DNA of 64,000 nt, taken from Bacillota bacterium (GTDB taxonomy: Bacteria > Bacillota > Clostridia > Peptostreptococcales > Anaerovoracaceae). Under the pieces are notes generated by a model. That model was not told where the DNA came from. It did no database searches and worked only from the letters and a program-made list of their open reading frames with translations. Shown in pieces: positions 31,870 through 39,856 of this stretch. The number at the start of each line of letters is the position of its first letter. The stretch's first letter is position 1. The translations under genes and the position numbers were made by a program. Location of the stretch: contig JAFRYI010000008.1 of the NCBI GenBank assembly GCA_017437745.1, positions 1 through 64,000 on the forward strand. Reading direction: 5' to 3'.

Positions 31870-32976
31870 TTATCTGCTTACCGAAAGATAATGGCAGGAG
31901 CCTGCTCCCAGGACCTTTTCCATCTCTTCGCGGAAATGTTCCTTTTCGTCCAGCGGTACGTAAGCCTGGATGGTGCCGGCGAAGCCGCCTCCGTGGACTC
32001 TTGCCGCTCCGCGTCCGGACAGAGTCTTTCTTGCCAGCGCGATCGAATCCTTTACCGCGGTGTTCTCCGGATGCGACGCCGGAACTATGTTCTGCAGCAG
32101 CTCCTCGGAAGATCTTCCGGATTCGTTCACGAGCCTCAGATAGTCCGTGAACCTGCCTTCCTTAAGCGCGTCCGCCATAAGCTGCGCGCGTTCGGTCTCC
32201 GCGAAGAAATGCTCGGCGCGTTTTACAGGTCTGTCGCCGTAGAGCACCTTAAGCTTGGTTTTGTTCCTTGCGAATTCGTCCGGATCGACGTCCCTTAGCA
32301 CTTCCTTGCCGAAATGGGCCGCGATCTGCTTCATCTCCGCTGGGATGGCAGCGTATTCGTCAGTCAGGTCCGCATGCTCCGAGTGAGTGTCGATTATGCA
32401 AAGCGCGTATCCGTAGTCCTCGAAACGGCAGTCTATGCGCTCTATCACGGGCTTGGCGGGGTCCTTAAAGTCTATGGCGATTATGTTTCCCACCGAACAT
32501 GCCATCTGGTCCATTAGGCCGCAGGGCTTGCCGAAAAAGACGTTCTCCGCGTACTGGCCTATCTGCGCTATCTGCACGTCCGTAAGCTTTCCGCCGCAGT
32601 ACATATCGTTGAATATGCGTCCGATCAGCACTTCGTAGGCTGCGGAAGAGGAAAGGCCGGAACCGGAAAGAACGTCGGACTTAAGCTTAGCCGAGAATCC
32701 GCCTGTATTTCCTCCCGCGTTCCTTATTCCTGCCGCGACGCCGCGTACCAGCGCAAGAGAAGTTCCGTATTCGGCTTCGGAGGGTCTCAGGTCGTTAAGG
32801 TCCACTTGAATGTCCGGATATCCTTCGGAACTGATCTTTACGATGCCGTTCTCCGTCGGCGCGGCTTCAGCCGTTATGAACAGGTCTATTCCTGCGGCGA
32901 GCACTTTGCCGTGCTGGTGATCCGTGTGGTTTCCGCCGAGTTCCGTGCGTCCCGGCGCTCTGTAATTCTTTGTCAT
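31870..32976 (-). CDS. galK: galactokinase
   Basis: This 368-residue GHMP kinase phosphorylates galactose at C1. RAPGRTELGGNHTDHQ (6-21) is the galactokinase signature, LSGSGLSSSAAYE is the ATP loop and VHGGGFAGTIQ is GHMP motif 3. The N-terminus is about 20 residues shorter than most. I placed the start at 32976 because AGGAGG is right there and it overlaps the galM stop in ATGA; the longer open frame runs into galM. galT and galE are not in the window. Confidence 0.93.
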   Translation of the reverse strand: MTKNYRAPGRTELGGNHTDHQHGKVLAAGIDLFITAEAAPTENGIVKISSEGYPDIQVDLNDLRPSEAEYGTSLALVRGVAAGIRNAGGNTGGFSAKLKSDVLSGSGLSSSAAYEVLIGRIFNDMYCGGKLTDVQIAQIGQYAENVFFGKPCGLMDQMACSVGNIIAIDFKDPAKPVIERIDCRFEDYGYALCIIDTHSEHADLTDEYAAIPAEMKQIAAHFGKEVLRDVDPDEFARNKTKLKVLYGDRPVKRAEHFFAETERAQLMADALKEGRFTDYLRLVNESGRSSEELLQNIVPASHPENTAVKDSIALARKTLSGRGAARVHGGGFAGTIQAYVPLDEKEHFREEMEKVLGAGSCHYLSVSR

Positions 32977-33815
32977 TTCTCCTCCTGCCTGAAAGAGTAT
33001 ACGGTCTTTGTCTCGAAGACCTGTCCGCGGAACAGCGTCGTATCCGGGAATTCCGGATGGTGGGGGCTGTCCGGGAAATGCTGAGTCTCCAGACAAATGT
33101 GAGTATCGGTATTGTAAAGCTGAAGGCCCGGCTGGTCCGTTTCCACATCCATGCTTATGCCGCTTAAGCATCCTTTAAGCGCGGCTGCCTGCCTAAGTCC
33201 GCTCCCGTTTAGCGCGTAGCAGCAGTCGAAGTCCGGAAGGAAGCGCTTCTGCCTTTTGTGATCGAAGTTTGTGCCGCGGACGTTCAGCAGCTTTCCGGTA
33301 GGGATCAGCTGTCCGTCGACTTCCAGAACTTTATCCGCGTTTATTTTAAGAAGATGATCCCCGGAGGGACCGCCGCCGTTGAGATTGAAATACAGGTGAT
33401 TGGTAAGATTGACGACCGTAGGGGCGTCGGATACGGCCTTGTAAACGATATTAAGCGCGCCTCCGTTTATCCGGTATTCTGCGCTGACTTTAAGCGTGCC
33501 CGGAAAACCCTGATCTCCGTCCTCGGATACAAGTTCCAAGCAGACATGGTCCTGGCCGTGGTCCGTTACAGTCCAATCTTTCTTATCGAAGCCTTCGGTC
33601 CCGCCGTGGAGAGTGTTTCCGTTCTCGTTGGCATCCAGTTCGAACTCCCCGAAGAATATGGTGAGCTTCGCGCCGGATATCCTGTTCGCGTAGCGTCCTA
33701 CCGTAATTCCGTCTCTGCCGACCTCCGTGCCGCGGAAGCTGAGAGTCTTTATGCAGGCGCCTTTTGTATCGACGTCCAGGCGCAGTTCGCCGTTTTCAAG
33801 TGTAAGTGTGCTCAT
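32973..33815 (-). CDS. galM: aldose 1-epimerase (galactose mutarotase)
   Basis: This is a 280-residue enzyme that converts beta- to alpha-galactose for GalK. Catalytic and binding residues are visible: H70 in NTLHGG, H140 in NLTNHLYFNL and E243 in CLETQHFPDSPHH. It is shorter than most GalM proteins (about 340). A TAAAAT box (plus 33822-33827) ends only 6 bases before the ATG and there is no ribosome binding site, so the transcript is probably leaderless. The downstream galK overlaps its stop codon. Confidence 0.92.
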   Translation of the reverse strand: MSTLTLENGELRLDVDTKGACIKTLSFRGTEVGRDGITVGRYANRISGAKLTIFFGEFELDANENGNTLHGGTEGFDKKDWTVTDHGQDHVCLELVSEDGDQGFPGTLKVSAEYRINGGALNIVYKAVSDAPTVVNLTNHLYFNLNGGGPSGDHLLKINADKVLEVDGQLIPTGKLLNVRGTNFDHKRQKRFLPDFDCCYALNGSGLRQAAALKGCLSGISMDVETDQPGLQLYNTDTHICLETQHFPDSPHHPEFPDTTLFRGQVFETKTVYSFRQEEK

Positions 33816-33821
33816 ACTGTG

Positions 33822-33851
33822 ATTTTACTACTTTTTTGGGTCTAAAGACAA
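33822..33851 (-). promoter_or_regulatory. promoter of galM-galK
   Basis: On the minus strand TTGTCT (plus 33846-33851), 18 bases and TAAAAT (plus 33822-33827). The spacing to the ATG (6 bases) implies a start at or next to the A of the start codon. Confidence 0.55.
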
Positions 33852-33868
33852 ATTAAATATGTGTGTTG

Positions 33869-33877
33869 TGGTATAAT
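33869..33877 (+). promoter_or_regulatory. extended -10 promoter of maf
   Basis: TGGTATAAT ends 7 bases before the maf ATG at 33885, predicting a transcript that starts on the start codon. Confidence 0.6.
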
Positions 33878-33884
33878 CTATCGC

Positions 33885-34664
33885 ATGAGGATCATTCTTG
33901 CAAGCACGTCTCCCAGAAGACGCGAACTTATAAAAAGGATAACCACGGATTTCGAATGTGTTCCGTCCCTCGTAGACGAGCAGGCCGTGGAAGAAAGGGT
34001 CGAAAAGGGCGGCGTATACGTTTCGGAAGCCGGACTTGCCGCGCTTATGGTGCGCGCTCTATCAAGAGAGAAGGCCAGAGACGTTTTCGACAGGCTGGAA
34101 GATAAGGAAAACGTGCTTGTGATAGGCGCGGACACAGTAGTCTGTCTCGAAAACGAGATCCTGGGCAAGCCGAAGGACAGGGCAGACGCGGTAAGGATGC
34201 TCCGGGCGCAGTCCAGGGAGCCTCAGAGAGTTATCACCGGAGTAAGTTTCATCTACTGCGGAAGTCTTTCTGCGGATAGGTGCTGCGCTTCCGGAAACAA
34301 CTGCTGCGCAGACGGCAAGTGCGCGGGTCGAGCCTTCGGAAACGATGCGGGCAGCGTCATAGACGGCCTCGCGGGATGCTGTCCGGACGGACAAGGGAAA
34401 GAAGGTACGATCATCCGGACCTTCACGGAGGAGACTCTGGTATATTTCCATCCGCTGGACGAAGCTCAGGAAGAGCGCATCCAGGCCTACTGCGACACCG
34501 AAGAACCCTACGATAAGGCCGGAGCGTACGGGATACAGCTCGGAGGCAACGCTTTGGTGGAACGTTACGAGGGAGATTTCGACAACATAGTAGGATTTCC
34601 CGTCAAGCGGATCAAAGAGGAGCTGCAGGAGCTTTTATGCTGTAATTGCAATAATTTAACATAA
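33885..34664 (+). CDS. maf: Maf-like nucleotide pyrophosphatase with Cys-rich insert
   Basis: This is a 259-residue Maf/Ham1-fold protein, a family that hydrolyses non-canonical or modified nucleoside triphosphates. The opening IILASTSPRRREL, the catalytic D83 in VIGADTVV, the LGKPKD loop and the ITGV strand are typical. Normal Maf proteins are about 190-200 residues. Here roughly 50 extra residues (124-175) interrupt the core with eight cysteines (125, 133, 134, 140, 141, 146, 165, 166), and three more end the protein (252, 253, 255). No ribosome binding site precedes the ATG. Confidence 0.88.
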   Translation: MRIILASTSPRRRELIKRITTDFECVPSLVDEQAVEERVEKGGVYVSEAGLAALMVRALSREKARDVFDRLEDKENVLVIGADTVVCLENEILGKPKDRADAVRMLRAQSREPQRVITGVSFIYCGSLSADRCCASGNNCCADGKCAGRAFGNDAGSVIDGLAGCCPDGQGKEGTIIRTFTEETLVYFHPLDEAQEERIQAYCDTEEPYDKAGAYGIQLGGNALVERYEGDFDNIVGFPVKRIKEELQELLCCNCNNLT

Positions 34665-34698
34665 TTATTATTTTGATACTCATGATAAGGAGGCAGAA

Positions 34699-36000
34699 TT
34701 GAGCATATATACCGACAACTGGATCGACCAGAGAAGAGATCAGATCGTTGAGTCGCTCAGAAACATAGTGCGCTTCAGGACCACCGAAGGACCGGCGGAA
34801 GACGGAGCTCCTTTCGGCCCGGAGGTAAAGAAATGCCTCGGCGAGACCCTGAAGACCGCGTCGGACCTCGGTCTTAAGACCAGGGATCTGGACGGATACT
34901 GCGGCACCGTGGACGCGGAAGGCGGGAAGGAGATGCTTGGCATACTTGCTCATCTGGATGTCGTTCCGGAAGGAACAGGATGGAGCTGCGACCCCTACGG
35001 CGCCGAGATCATAGACGGCAAGGTCTACGGCCGCGGCACGCTGGACGATAAAGGTCCGGCGATTGCCAGCATCTACGCTCTGGCTGCCGTCGCCGCGTCC
35101 GGACTAAAGCTTAAGCGCAGCGTGCGTATAATCCTGGGCTGCAACGAAGAGACCAACATGGGCTGCATCAATTACTATCTGCAGCACGAACGTGTGCCGG
35201 AACTGTCGTTCTCCCCGGACGGCGAGTACCCGCTCACCAATTCGGAGAAGACCATACTCCACTGCACCTACAGGGCGAACTTCGATTCGCGCATCAGAAT
35301 GAGCGTCGGAGAAGCCCCGAACGTGGTTCCGGGAGAAGCTTCCTGCGTTCTTGACGGCTACTTCGGCAGCAAAGAGATAAGCGCTTACGGAAAGATAGCG
35401 CACGCGTCGCTTCCGTGGGAAGGAAAGAACGCGCTGCAGGAACTGCTCTTAAGGCTAAGATCCGAGGAGCTTCAGGGCATGGACCGCGTCGCCGTCGATA
35501 CGCTCTGCGACGCTTTCAAGGACGAATACTACGGCCAGTCCATAGGTCTGGACAAAGAGGACGAGTCCGGCCGTCTTACGCTCAACCTTGGAATGATGCG
35601 CTGGGACAGCAATGGTTTCGAGCTTACCCTGGACCTCAGGATACCGGTCAGTATTCCGGAATGCTACATCAGGGAAAGGATAGAACTTGCCCTTGCCGCG
35701 ACCGGCGGAAAGATCGTCGGCTGGAAGTATAAGCCCGGCTACAGCATCCCCGACGATTCGGAGATAGTACGGAAGCTTCTTAAAGTATATATGGACCGCA
35801 CCGGCGAGACCGACGCAAAGCCAAAGAGGATAGGCGGAGGCACTTATTCAAGGGAGCTTCCGAACGCAGTAAGCTTCGGACCGGAAGGCTTCATGTGCAC
35901 AGCGTCCTGCCACGTGGCGGACGAGCACATGGGCATAGACCAGCTGATAATGAACACCAAGATGATCGCCGACGCGATAATAGCTCTTGCCTGCGAATAG
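34699..36000 (+). CDS. pepV: M20 family dipeptidase, PepV/Sapep type
   Basis: This 433-residue cytoplasmic metallopeptidase cleaves dipeptides. The metal ligands are in LAHLDVVP (H85, D87), RGTLDDKGP (D117), GCNEETNMG (E150/E151) and the late GGGTYSRELPNA block. A lid domain is inserted between. The start is TTG at 34699 behind a strong AAGGAGG. It runs directly into trmB. Confidence 0.92.
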   Translation: MSIYTDNWIDQRRDQIVESLRNIVRFRTTEGPAEDGAPFGPEVKKCLGETLKTASDLGLKTRDLDGYCGTVDAEGGKEMLGILAHLDVVPEGTGWSCDPYGAEIIDGKVYGRGTLDDKGPAIASIYALAAVAASGLKLKRSVRIILGCNEETNMGCINYYLQHERVPELSFSPDGEYPLTNSEKTILHCTYRANFDSRIRMSVGEAPNVVPGEASCVLDGYFGSKEISAYGKIAHASLPWEGKNALQELLLRLRSEELQGMDRVAVDTLCDAFKDEYYGQSIGLDKEDESGRLTLNLGMMRWDSNGFELTLDLRIPVSIPECYIRERIELALAATGGKIVGWKYKPGYSIPDDSEIVRKLLKVYMDRTGETDAKPKRIGGGTYSRELPNAVSFGPEGFMCTASCHVADEHMGIDQLIMNTKMIADAIIALACE

Positions 36001-36642
36001 ATGAGACAGCATCACATCAGGAACAGACAGCAGCTGATAGAAGACTTCGGCAGCTACATAGTGGACGATCCGCATGCCGCAAAAGGGCGCTGGGCGGAGC
36101 TTTTCGGCTGCGGCAGACCCATAAAGCTGGAGATCGGAAGCGGAAAGGGCGCCTTCATAACCGGAATGTGTCTAAGGGATCCGGAAATCAGCTTCATCGC
36201 GTGCGAGGGCGCTTACAACGTGTATCCGCGCATCCCGCAGAAGGCCGCGGCTCTTAACGTGCGCAATCTGCTGGTCCTTCCGAATTACATAACCGATCCG
36301 CGGGAGTTCTTCGAAGACGGTGAGATATCCGGCATATATCTTAATTTCAGCGATCCCTGGGGAAAAAAGAGATACAACAACCGCAGGCTTACCTACAGAG
36401 ATAAGATAGTAGGGTACAGTCACATATGCAGACCCGGATCCGCCCTGGAATTCAAGACGGACAACGACGAGCTCTTCGAGTTCACTCTGGGGGAAATGGA
36501 ACATCTGGGGATGGTACCGGAGATCGTGGAATACGACCTTCACAACAGTCCGTTAGCGGAGACTAATATCCCTACGGAATATGAAGAAAAGTTCACAGAA
36601 CAGGGGCTTGCCATCAAATATTTGAGGCTTTTATTCACATAA
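36001..36642 (+). CDS. trmB: tRNA (guanine-46-N7)-methyltransferase
   Basis: This 213-residue SAM-dependent enzyme forms m7G46 in tRNA. LEIGSGKGAFITGM is the SAM loop. ISGIYLNFSDPWGKKRYNNRRLT matches the catalytic NFPDPW block, with S in place of P in FSDPW. GSALEFKTDNDELFEF and TEYEEKF complete the family core. The ATG follows the pepV stop codon without a gap or a ribosome binding site, so translation is probably coupled. Confidence 0.94.
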   Translation: MRQHHIRNRQQLIEDFGSYIVDDPHAAKGRWAELFGCGRPIKLEIGSGKGAFITGMCLRDPEISFIACEGAYNVYPRIPQKAAALNVRNLLVLPNYITDPREFFEDGEISGIYLNFSDPWGKKRYNNRRLTYRDKIVGYSHICRPGSALEFKTDNDELFEFTLGEMEHLGMVPEIVEYDLHNSPLAETNIPTEYEEKFTEQGLAIKYLRLLFT

Positions 36643-36666
36643 ATTATACATAGCCCTTGAAAAGTG

Positions 36667-36711
36667 TGCTATTATATTCACGAAAGGCGGAGGGGCGTCC
36701 CCCCGCGTGAA
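36667..36711 (+). promoter_or_regulatory. promoter and 5' hairpin of the TPM-pspA unit
   Basis: An extended -10, TGCTATTAT (36667-36675), lies ahead of a strong hairpin. GGGG (92-95 of 366xx) pairs with CCCC and CGG with CCG, flanked by TTCACG (36677-36682) with CGTGAA (36706-36711). AAGGAG follows at once. The hairpin would sit at the very 5' end of the mRNA, where it could stabilise it or limit ribosome access. Confidence 0.5.
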
Positions 36712-36722
36712 AGGAGATAATT

Positions 36723-37904
36723 ATGGGCAGAGGCGGCGGCGGAGGCGGCGGCTTCAGCGGCGGCGGAGGCGGAAGCTTCGGCGGCGGAGGCGGTCACATC
36801 GGCGGAGGAAGTTTCGGCGGAGGCCATGTTGGCGGAAGCAGTCACAGCAGCGGCGGAAGCAGTTGGAGCGGCGGCAGCCGCAGCGGCGGAAGCAGCTGGG
36901 GAGGCAGCAGCCACAGCTACGGCGGAAGCAGCCACAGCTACGGTCACAGCTACGGATCCCGCAGCTACAGCTACAATTCCGGCGGAAGCGGCAACGGATT
37001 GTTCCCACCTCTCTGGTGGTGGATCTGGGGCAATAACTCCGGCAGAAACAATAACAACAACAATAACAACAATAATAACAACAACGGCAATAAGCAGCCC
37101 CAGCCCAAGAAGCCGGAGAAGAAGACCACAGCGGTCGGATGCCTGTCGGTAATACTCATAATAGTTGCCATAATCCTGGCTGCTATCATGGTAAGCGGCA
37201 TCAACGCTGCCAGGGACGCAAAGAACCGCACCAAGCTGGACGTAAAGCCGACCGTCAACATCGGATACATAGACGATCAGCTCGGCTGGCTGGACAAGAA
37301 GTCCACCGTCGAGAGCTCCATGAAGGAGTTCTACGATAAGACAGGCGTAATGCCTTACCTTATCATCACCAGCAACATCGGCGGAGCGACCAACGAGTCT
37401 CAGGCCGAGGCATGGGTAAAGGCCAAGTACACGGAGCTCTTCAAGAACGACGGAACGCACCTGCTTGTAGTCTGGTATCAGCCTGCGGGCACTTCGGACG
37501 ACTACTGCTGGATGTTCTCCGGAACGCCTGCCAACGGTGTAATAGACGAGGATGCCATCACGGACATCTACTCGTACTTCAACAGGTACTACACCTCGGA
37601 CTACGACGACAATCAGTACTTCGCAAAGGTCTTCGAGGACTCGGCTGAAAAGATAATGAAGCAGTCCGACACCGGATGGAAGGCGTCGCTGTTCTGGCTG
37701 GTAGTGGTAATAGCCGTACTGATCGTCATGAACGTCATCGACTACAAGAACGTCATGAAGATCAAGAAGCAGGAGGCGGCCGCGGAGCTCCTGAACGCCA
37801 AGATAGACGAACCTGGCTGGAAGGACGAAGCGGAGAACCTCTCCGAAAAGTACGAAGACGAGGCAAGCGAGCTTGCGTCTAAATATGATAACAATAATAA
37901 ATAG
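36723..37904 (+). CDS. TPM-domain membrane protein with Gly/Ser/His/Tyr-rich tail
   Basis: This is a 393-residue protein. Residues 1-92 are almost only Gly, Ser, His and Tyr, and WWW-rich residues 94-102 precede a 13-Asn run (109-121). A membrane helix (138-158), a TPM-like domain (about 175-310, with YIDDQLGWLDKKSTVESSMKEFYDKTG) and a second helix (322-339) follow, then a charged helical C-terminus. No signal peptide is present. TPM proteins often pair with PspA, as here (22 bases downstream). Function is unclear; a membrane-stress role with PspA is inferred. Confidence 0.8.
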   Translation: MGRGGGGGGGFSGGGGGSFGGGGGHIGGGSFGGGHVGGSSHSSGGSSWSGGSRSGGSSWGGSSHSYGGSSHSYGHSYGSRSYSYNSGGSGNGLFPPLWWWIWGNNSGRNNNNNNNNNNNNNGNKQPQPKKPEKKTTAVGCLSVILIIVAIILAAIMVSGINAARDAKNRTKLDVKPTVNIGYIDDQLGWLDKKSTVESSMKEFYDKTGVMPYLIITSNIGGATNESQAEAWVKAKYTELFKNDGTHLLVVWYQPAGTSDDYCWMFSGTPANGVIDEDAITDIYSYFNRYYTSDYDDNQYFAKVFEDSAEKIMKQSDTGWKASLFWLVVVIAVLIVMNVIDYKNVMKIKKQEAAAELLNAKIDEPGWKDEAENLSEKYEDEASELASKYDNNNK

Positions 37905-37926
37905 TTAATGTATTAGGAGGAAAACA

Positions 37927-38604
37927 ATGGGAATTTTAGCAAGATTCACAGACATCATCAGCGCTAACATCAACGCTCTTCTCGACAAGGCAGAGGATCC
38001 TGTAAAGATGATCAACCAGTATCTTCTGACCGCCAGAGAGGACCTCGCCGAGGTCAAGAAGGAGACCACCGAGGTCATGGCCGAGGAGACCAGAGCACTG
38101 CGCAAGGTCAACAGCAACGCTGCTGAGGTAGCCAGATATGCAGAGCTTGCCAAGAAGGCTCTTACCGCCGGCAACGAAGGCGACGCAAAGGTCTTCATCG
38201 CTAAGAAGCAGGAACTGGAGAACACCGGAGCCGCTCTGCAGACCGCTTATGCCGCTGCTCATGAGAACGCTATCAAGATGCGTCAGCTCTACGACAAGCT
38301 TGCTTCCGACATCGCTCAGCTTGAGGCCCGCAAGGCCGGCATAGAGGCTAAGGTCTCCATCGCCAAGACTCAGCAGAAGGTCAACACCTACACTTCCAAG
38401 GGCGACAAGATCAACGAGGTCATGGGCGCATTCGAGAAGATGGAAGACAAGGCCAACAAGATGCTCGACGTTGCCAACGCAGCCGCAGAGCTCGAAGCCA
38501 GCGCTATCGACGAGGCACTTGCTCTCGAAGACAAGTACAAGGCAGGCGTTACCGCTTCCGTAGACGAAGAGCTGGACAAGCTCAAGAAGGAGCTCGGACT
38601 GTAA
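37927..38604 (+). CDS. pspA: PspA/IM30 family protein
   Basis: This is a 225-residue, almost wholly alpha-helical coiled-coil protein. It has the amphipathic N-terminus MGILARFTDIISANINALLDKAEDP and the family's hairpin of long helices. PspA/IM30 proteins polymerise on damaged membranes as ESCRT-III-like scaffolds. AGGAGG is 7 bases before the ATG. Codons are ATC- and GCT-rich, suggesting abundant protein. A terminator follows. Confidence 0.94.
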   Translation: MGILARFTDIISANINALLDKAEDPVKMINQYLLTAREDLAEVKKETTEVMAEETRALRKVNSNAAEVARYAELAKKALTAGNEGDAKVFIAKKQELENTGAALQTAYAAAHENAIKMRQLYDKLASDIAQLEARKAGIEAKVSIAKTQQKVNTYTSKGDKINEVMGAFEKMEDKANKMLDVANAAAELEASAIDEALALEDKYKAGVTASVDEELDKLKKELGL

Positions 38605-38627
38605 TAGTTCGATAGTCTGAAAACACA

Positions 38628-38661
38628 AAGCGGCATCCGTAAGGGTGCCGCTTTTGCTTTG
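38628..38661. terminator. terminator after pspA
   Basis: AAAGCGGCATCC pairs with GGGTGCCGCTTT (one wobble) around GTAA, then TTGCTTT. It works in principle in both directions. Confidence 0.8.
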
Positions 38662-38677
38662 CATTGCAACGCAGTAG

Positions 38678-38851
38678 CTTTCGAGAGCGTTTATGTGTGT
38701 TTTCGATGCTATATGAAGCGGTAGTCGAGACTTTTGCTAAGAACTGTCCGCGAGGCCGTTAGGTACGAGCCGAGCGGATAACAGTTCTGAAAAAGGCTCA
38801 GCGTGAAACCGCGTAATCAGCAGAGAAAGCACACTAAACGCTTAAAGAAAG
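38678..38851 (+). ncRNA. long single-stem structured RNA candidate (6S-like shape)
   Basis: The non-coding gap after pspA folds into one interrupted stem of about 174 nt. Pairs from outside in are CTTTC/GAAAG (38678, 38847), AGCGTTTA/TAAACGCT (38686, 38835), GTGTG/CACAC (38695, 38830), TTTC/GAAA, then an open bubble (38705-38717 against 38813-38824). GCGGT/ACCGC (38718, 38808), CTTTT/AAAAG, AGAACTGT/ACAGTTCT (38740, 38781), CCGC/GCGG and GGC/GCC close it. A closing stem, a central bubble of 12-13 nt per side and a long apical arm are the layout of 6S RNA. The G-A pairs near the tip favour the plus strand. No promoter is obvious. Confidence 0.45.
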
Positions 38852-38868
38852 AAGGCTTGTAACAAAGA

Positions 38869-39762
38869 TCAGATATACATCTCGATCGCCGAATGCAGGT
38901 TCTCGATGCGGACGAATCTGCCGCCCTCGGCTTTCTCTCCGTCCAGCGACCAGTCGACATCTTCGTCGGTCGCGAACACTATGTCCTTGGCTTTGAAGAA
39001 CTCGAACATGTCTCCGGAGAAATCGTTGGACAGGACGCCCGTAACGATCTTGTTCGTGTCGAAAAGGTTTTCCGGATACTTAACGAGTATGACTTCGAAA
39101 AGGCCGTCGTGCAGATCCACAAGGTTCTCGGAAAGCTTTACAAGCCCCGCGACGGAACGAGTGTTTGAAACGGAGCAGTAGATGTAGTCGCCGCTGAATT
39201 CCCTGCCGTCAGCTATTATGCGGGCGCTGTATTTCTTCATGTTGCCCAGCTGCTTGATGCCTTCCAGCAGATACGCCAGGTGGCCTATGGAATTCTTAAG
39301 CTCCTGAGGGGCGGTGTAGGACGCGGCGGAGAAGGCTCCGAAAGTGGCTATGTAGCTGAAGATGCGGTCGTCCCCGAACTTGCCGACGTCTATTCCGGTC
39401 CTCACGGATTTGAATATGTTGACGGCAGCCGCCGTAGGTATGGACGGAATGCCGAGGGTATTGGCGAAATCGTTGGTCGACCCGGCCGGAATGTATCCGA
39501 GTCCGACTCTGGCGCTCTTCTCGGAAGAAAGCAGTCCGGACATGACTTCGTTGAGAGTGCCGTCGCCTCCGCAGCATACTACGGCGTCGAATCCGTTCCT
39601 GTACGCGTCCGCAGCTAGCTCTTTTGCGTGTCCGCGGTACTGCGTAAGGGCGGTGGTCACCAGGCAGTCGTTGTTGCTGAATACTTCTATGACGTCGAAC
39701 AGTTCGCTGCGCATGCGCAGCTTGCCGGCGACAGGGTTTACTATAAGCAGAACGTTCTTCAT
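38869..39762 (-). CDS. diacylglycerol kinase family lipid kinase
   Basis: This 297-residue DAGK-catalytic-domain protein (DgkB/YegS type) phosphorylates lipid alcohols at the membrane. The start LLIVNPVAGK, the catalytic CCGGDGTLNEVMSG and IPAGSTNDFANTLG motifs are complete. I prefer the ATG at 39762 over 39774, because GGAG then lies 7 bases upstream and the protein begins MKNVLLIVNP. It is monocistronic and divergent from the ROK gene. Confidence 0.9.
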   Translation of the reverse strand: MKNVLLIVNPVAGKLRMRSELFDVIEVFSNNDCLVTTALTQYRGHAKELAADAYRNGFDAVVCCGGDGTLNEVMSGLLSSEKSARVGLGYIPAGSTNDFANTLGIPSIPTAAAVNIFKSVRTGIDVGKFGDDRIFSYIATFGAFSAASYTAPQELKNSIGHLAYLLEGIKQLGNMKKYSARIIADGREFSGDYIYCSVSNTRSVAGLVKLSENLVDLHDGLFEVILVKYPENLFDTNKIVTGVLSNDFSGDMFEFFKAKDIVFATDEDVDWSLDGEKAEGGRFVRIENLHSAIEMYI

Positions 39763-39809
39763 TTTGTTCTCCATTCTTGTTTCTTGCTATTTATATTACC
39801 CCAAAGCGA

Positions 39810-39818
39810 TGATAAAAT
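39810..39818 (+). promoter_or_regulatory. extended -10 promoter of the ROK gene
   Basis: TGATAAAAT lies about 38 bases before the start codon, with no clear -35. Confidence 0.4.
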
Positions 39819-39856
39819 ACAGTTAAATCGTAATTACAGTCATTCGGGAGATCGAA

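Noticed and set aside
37057..37096. Tandem repeat or CRISPR-like array in the Asn codons
   Set aside because: It is a run of mixed AAC/AAT codons inside the TPM gene, in frame, with no spacers.
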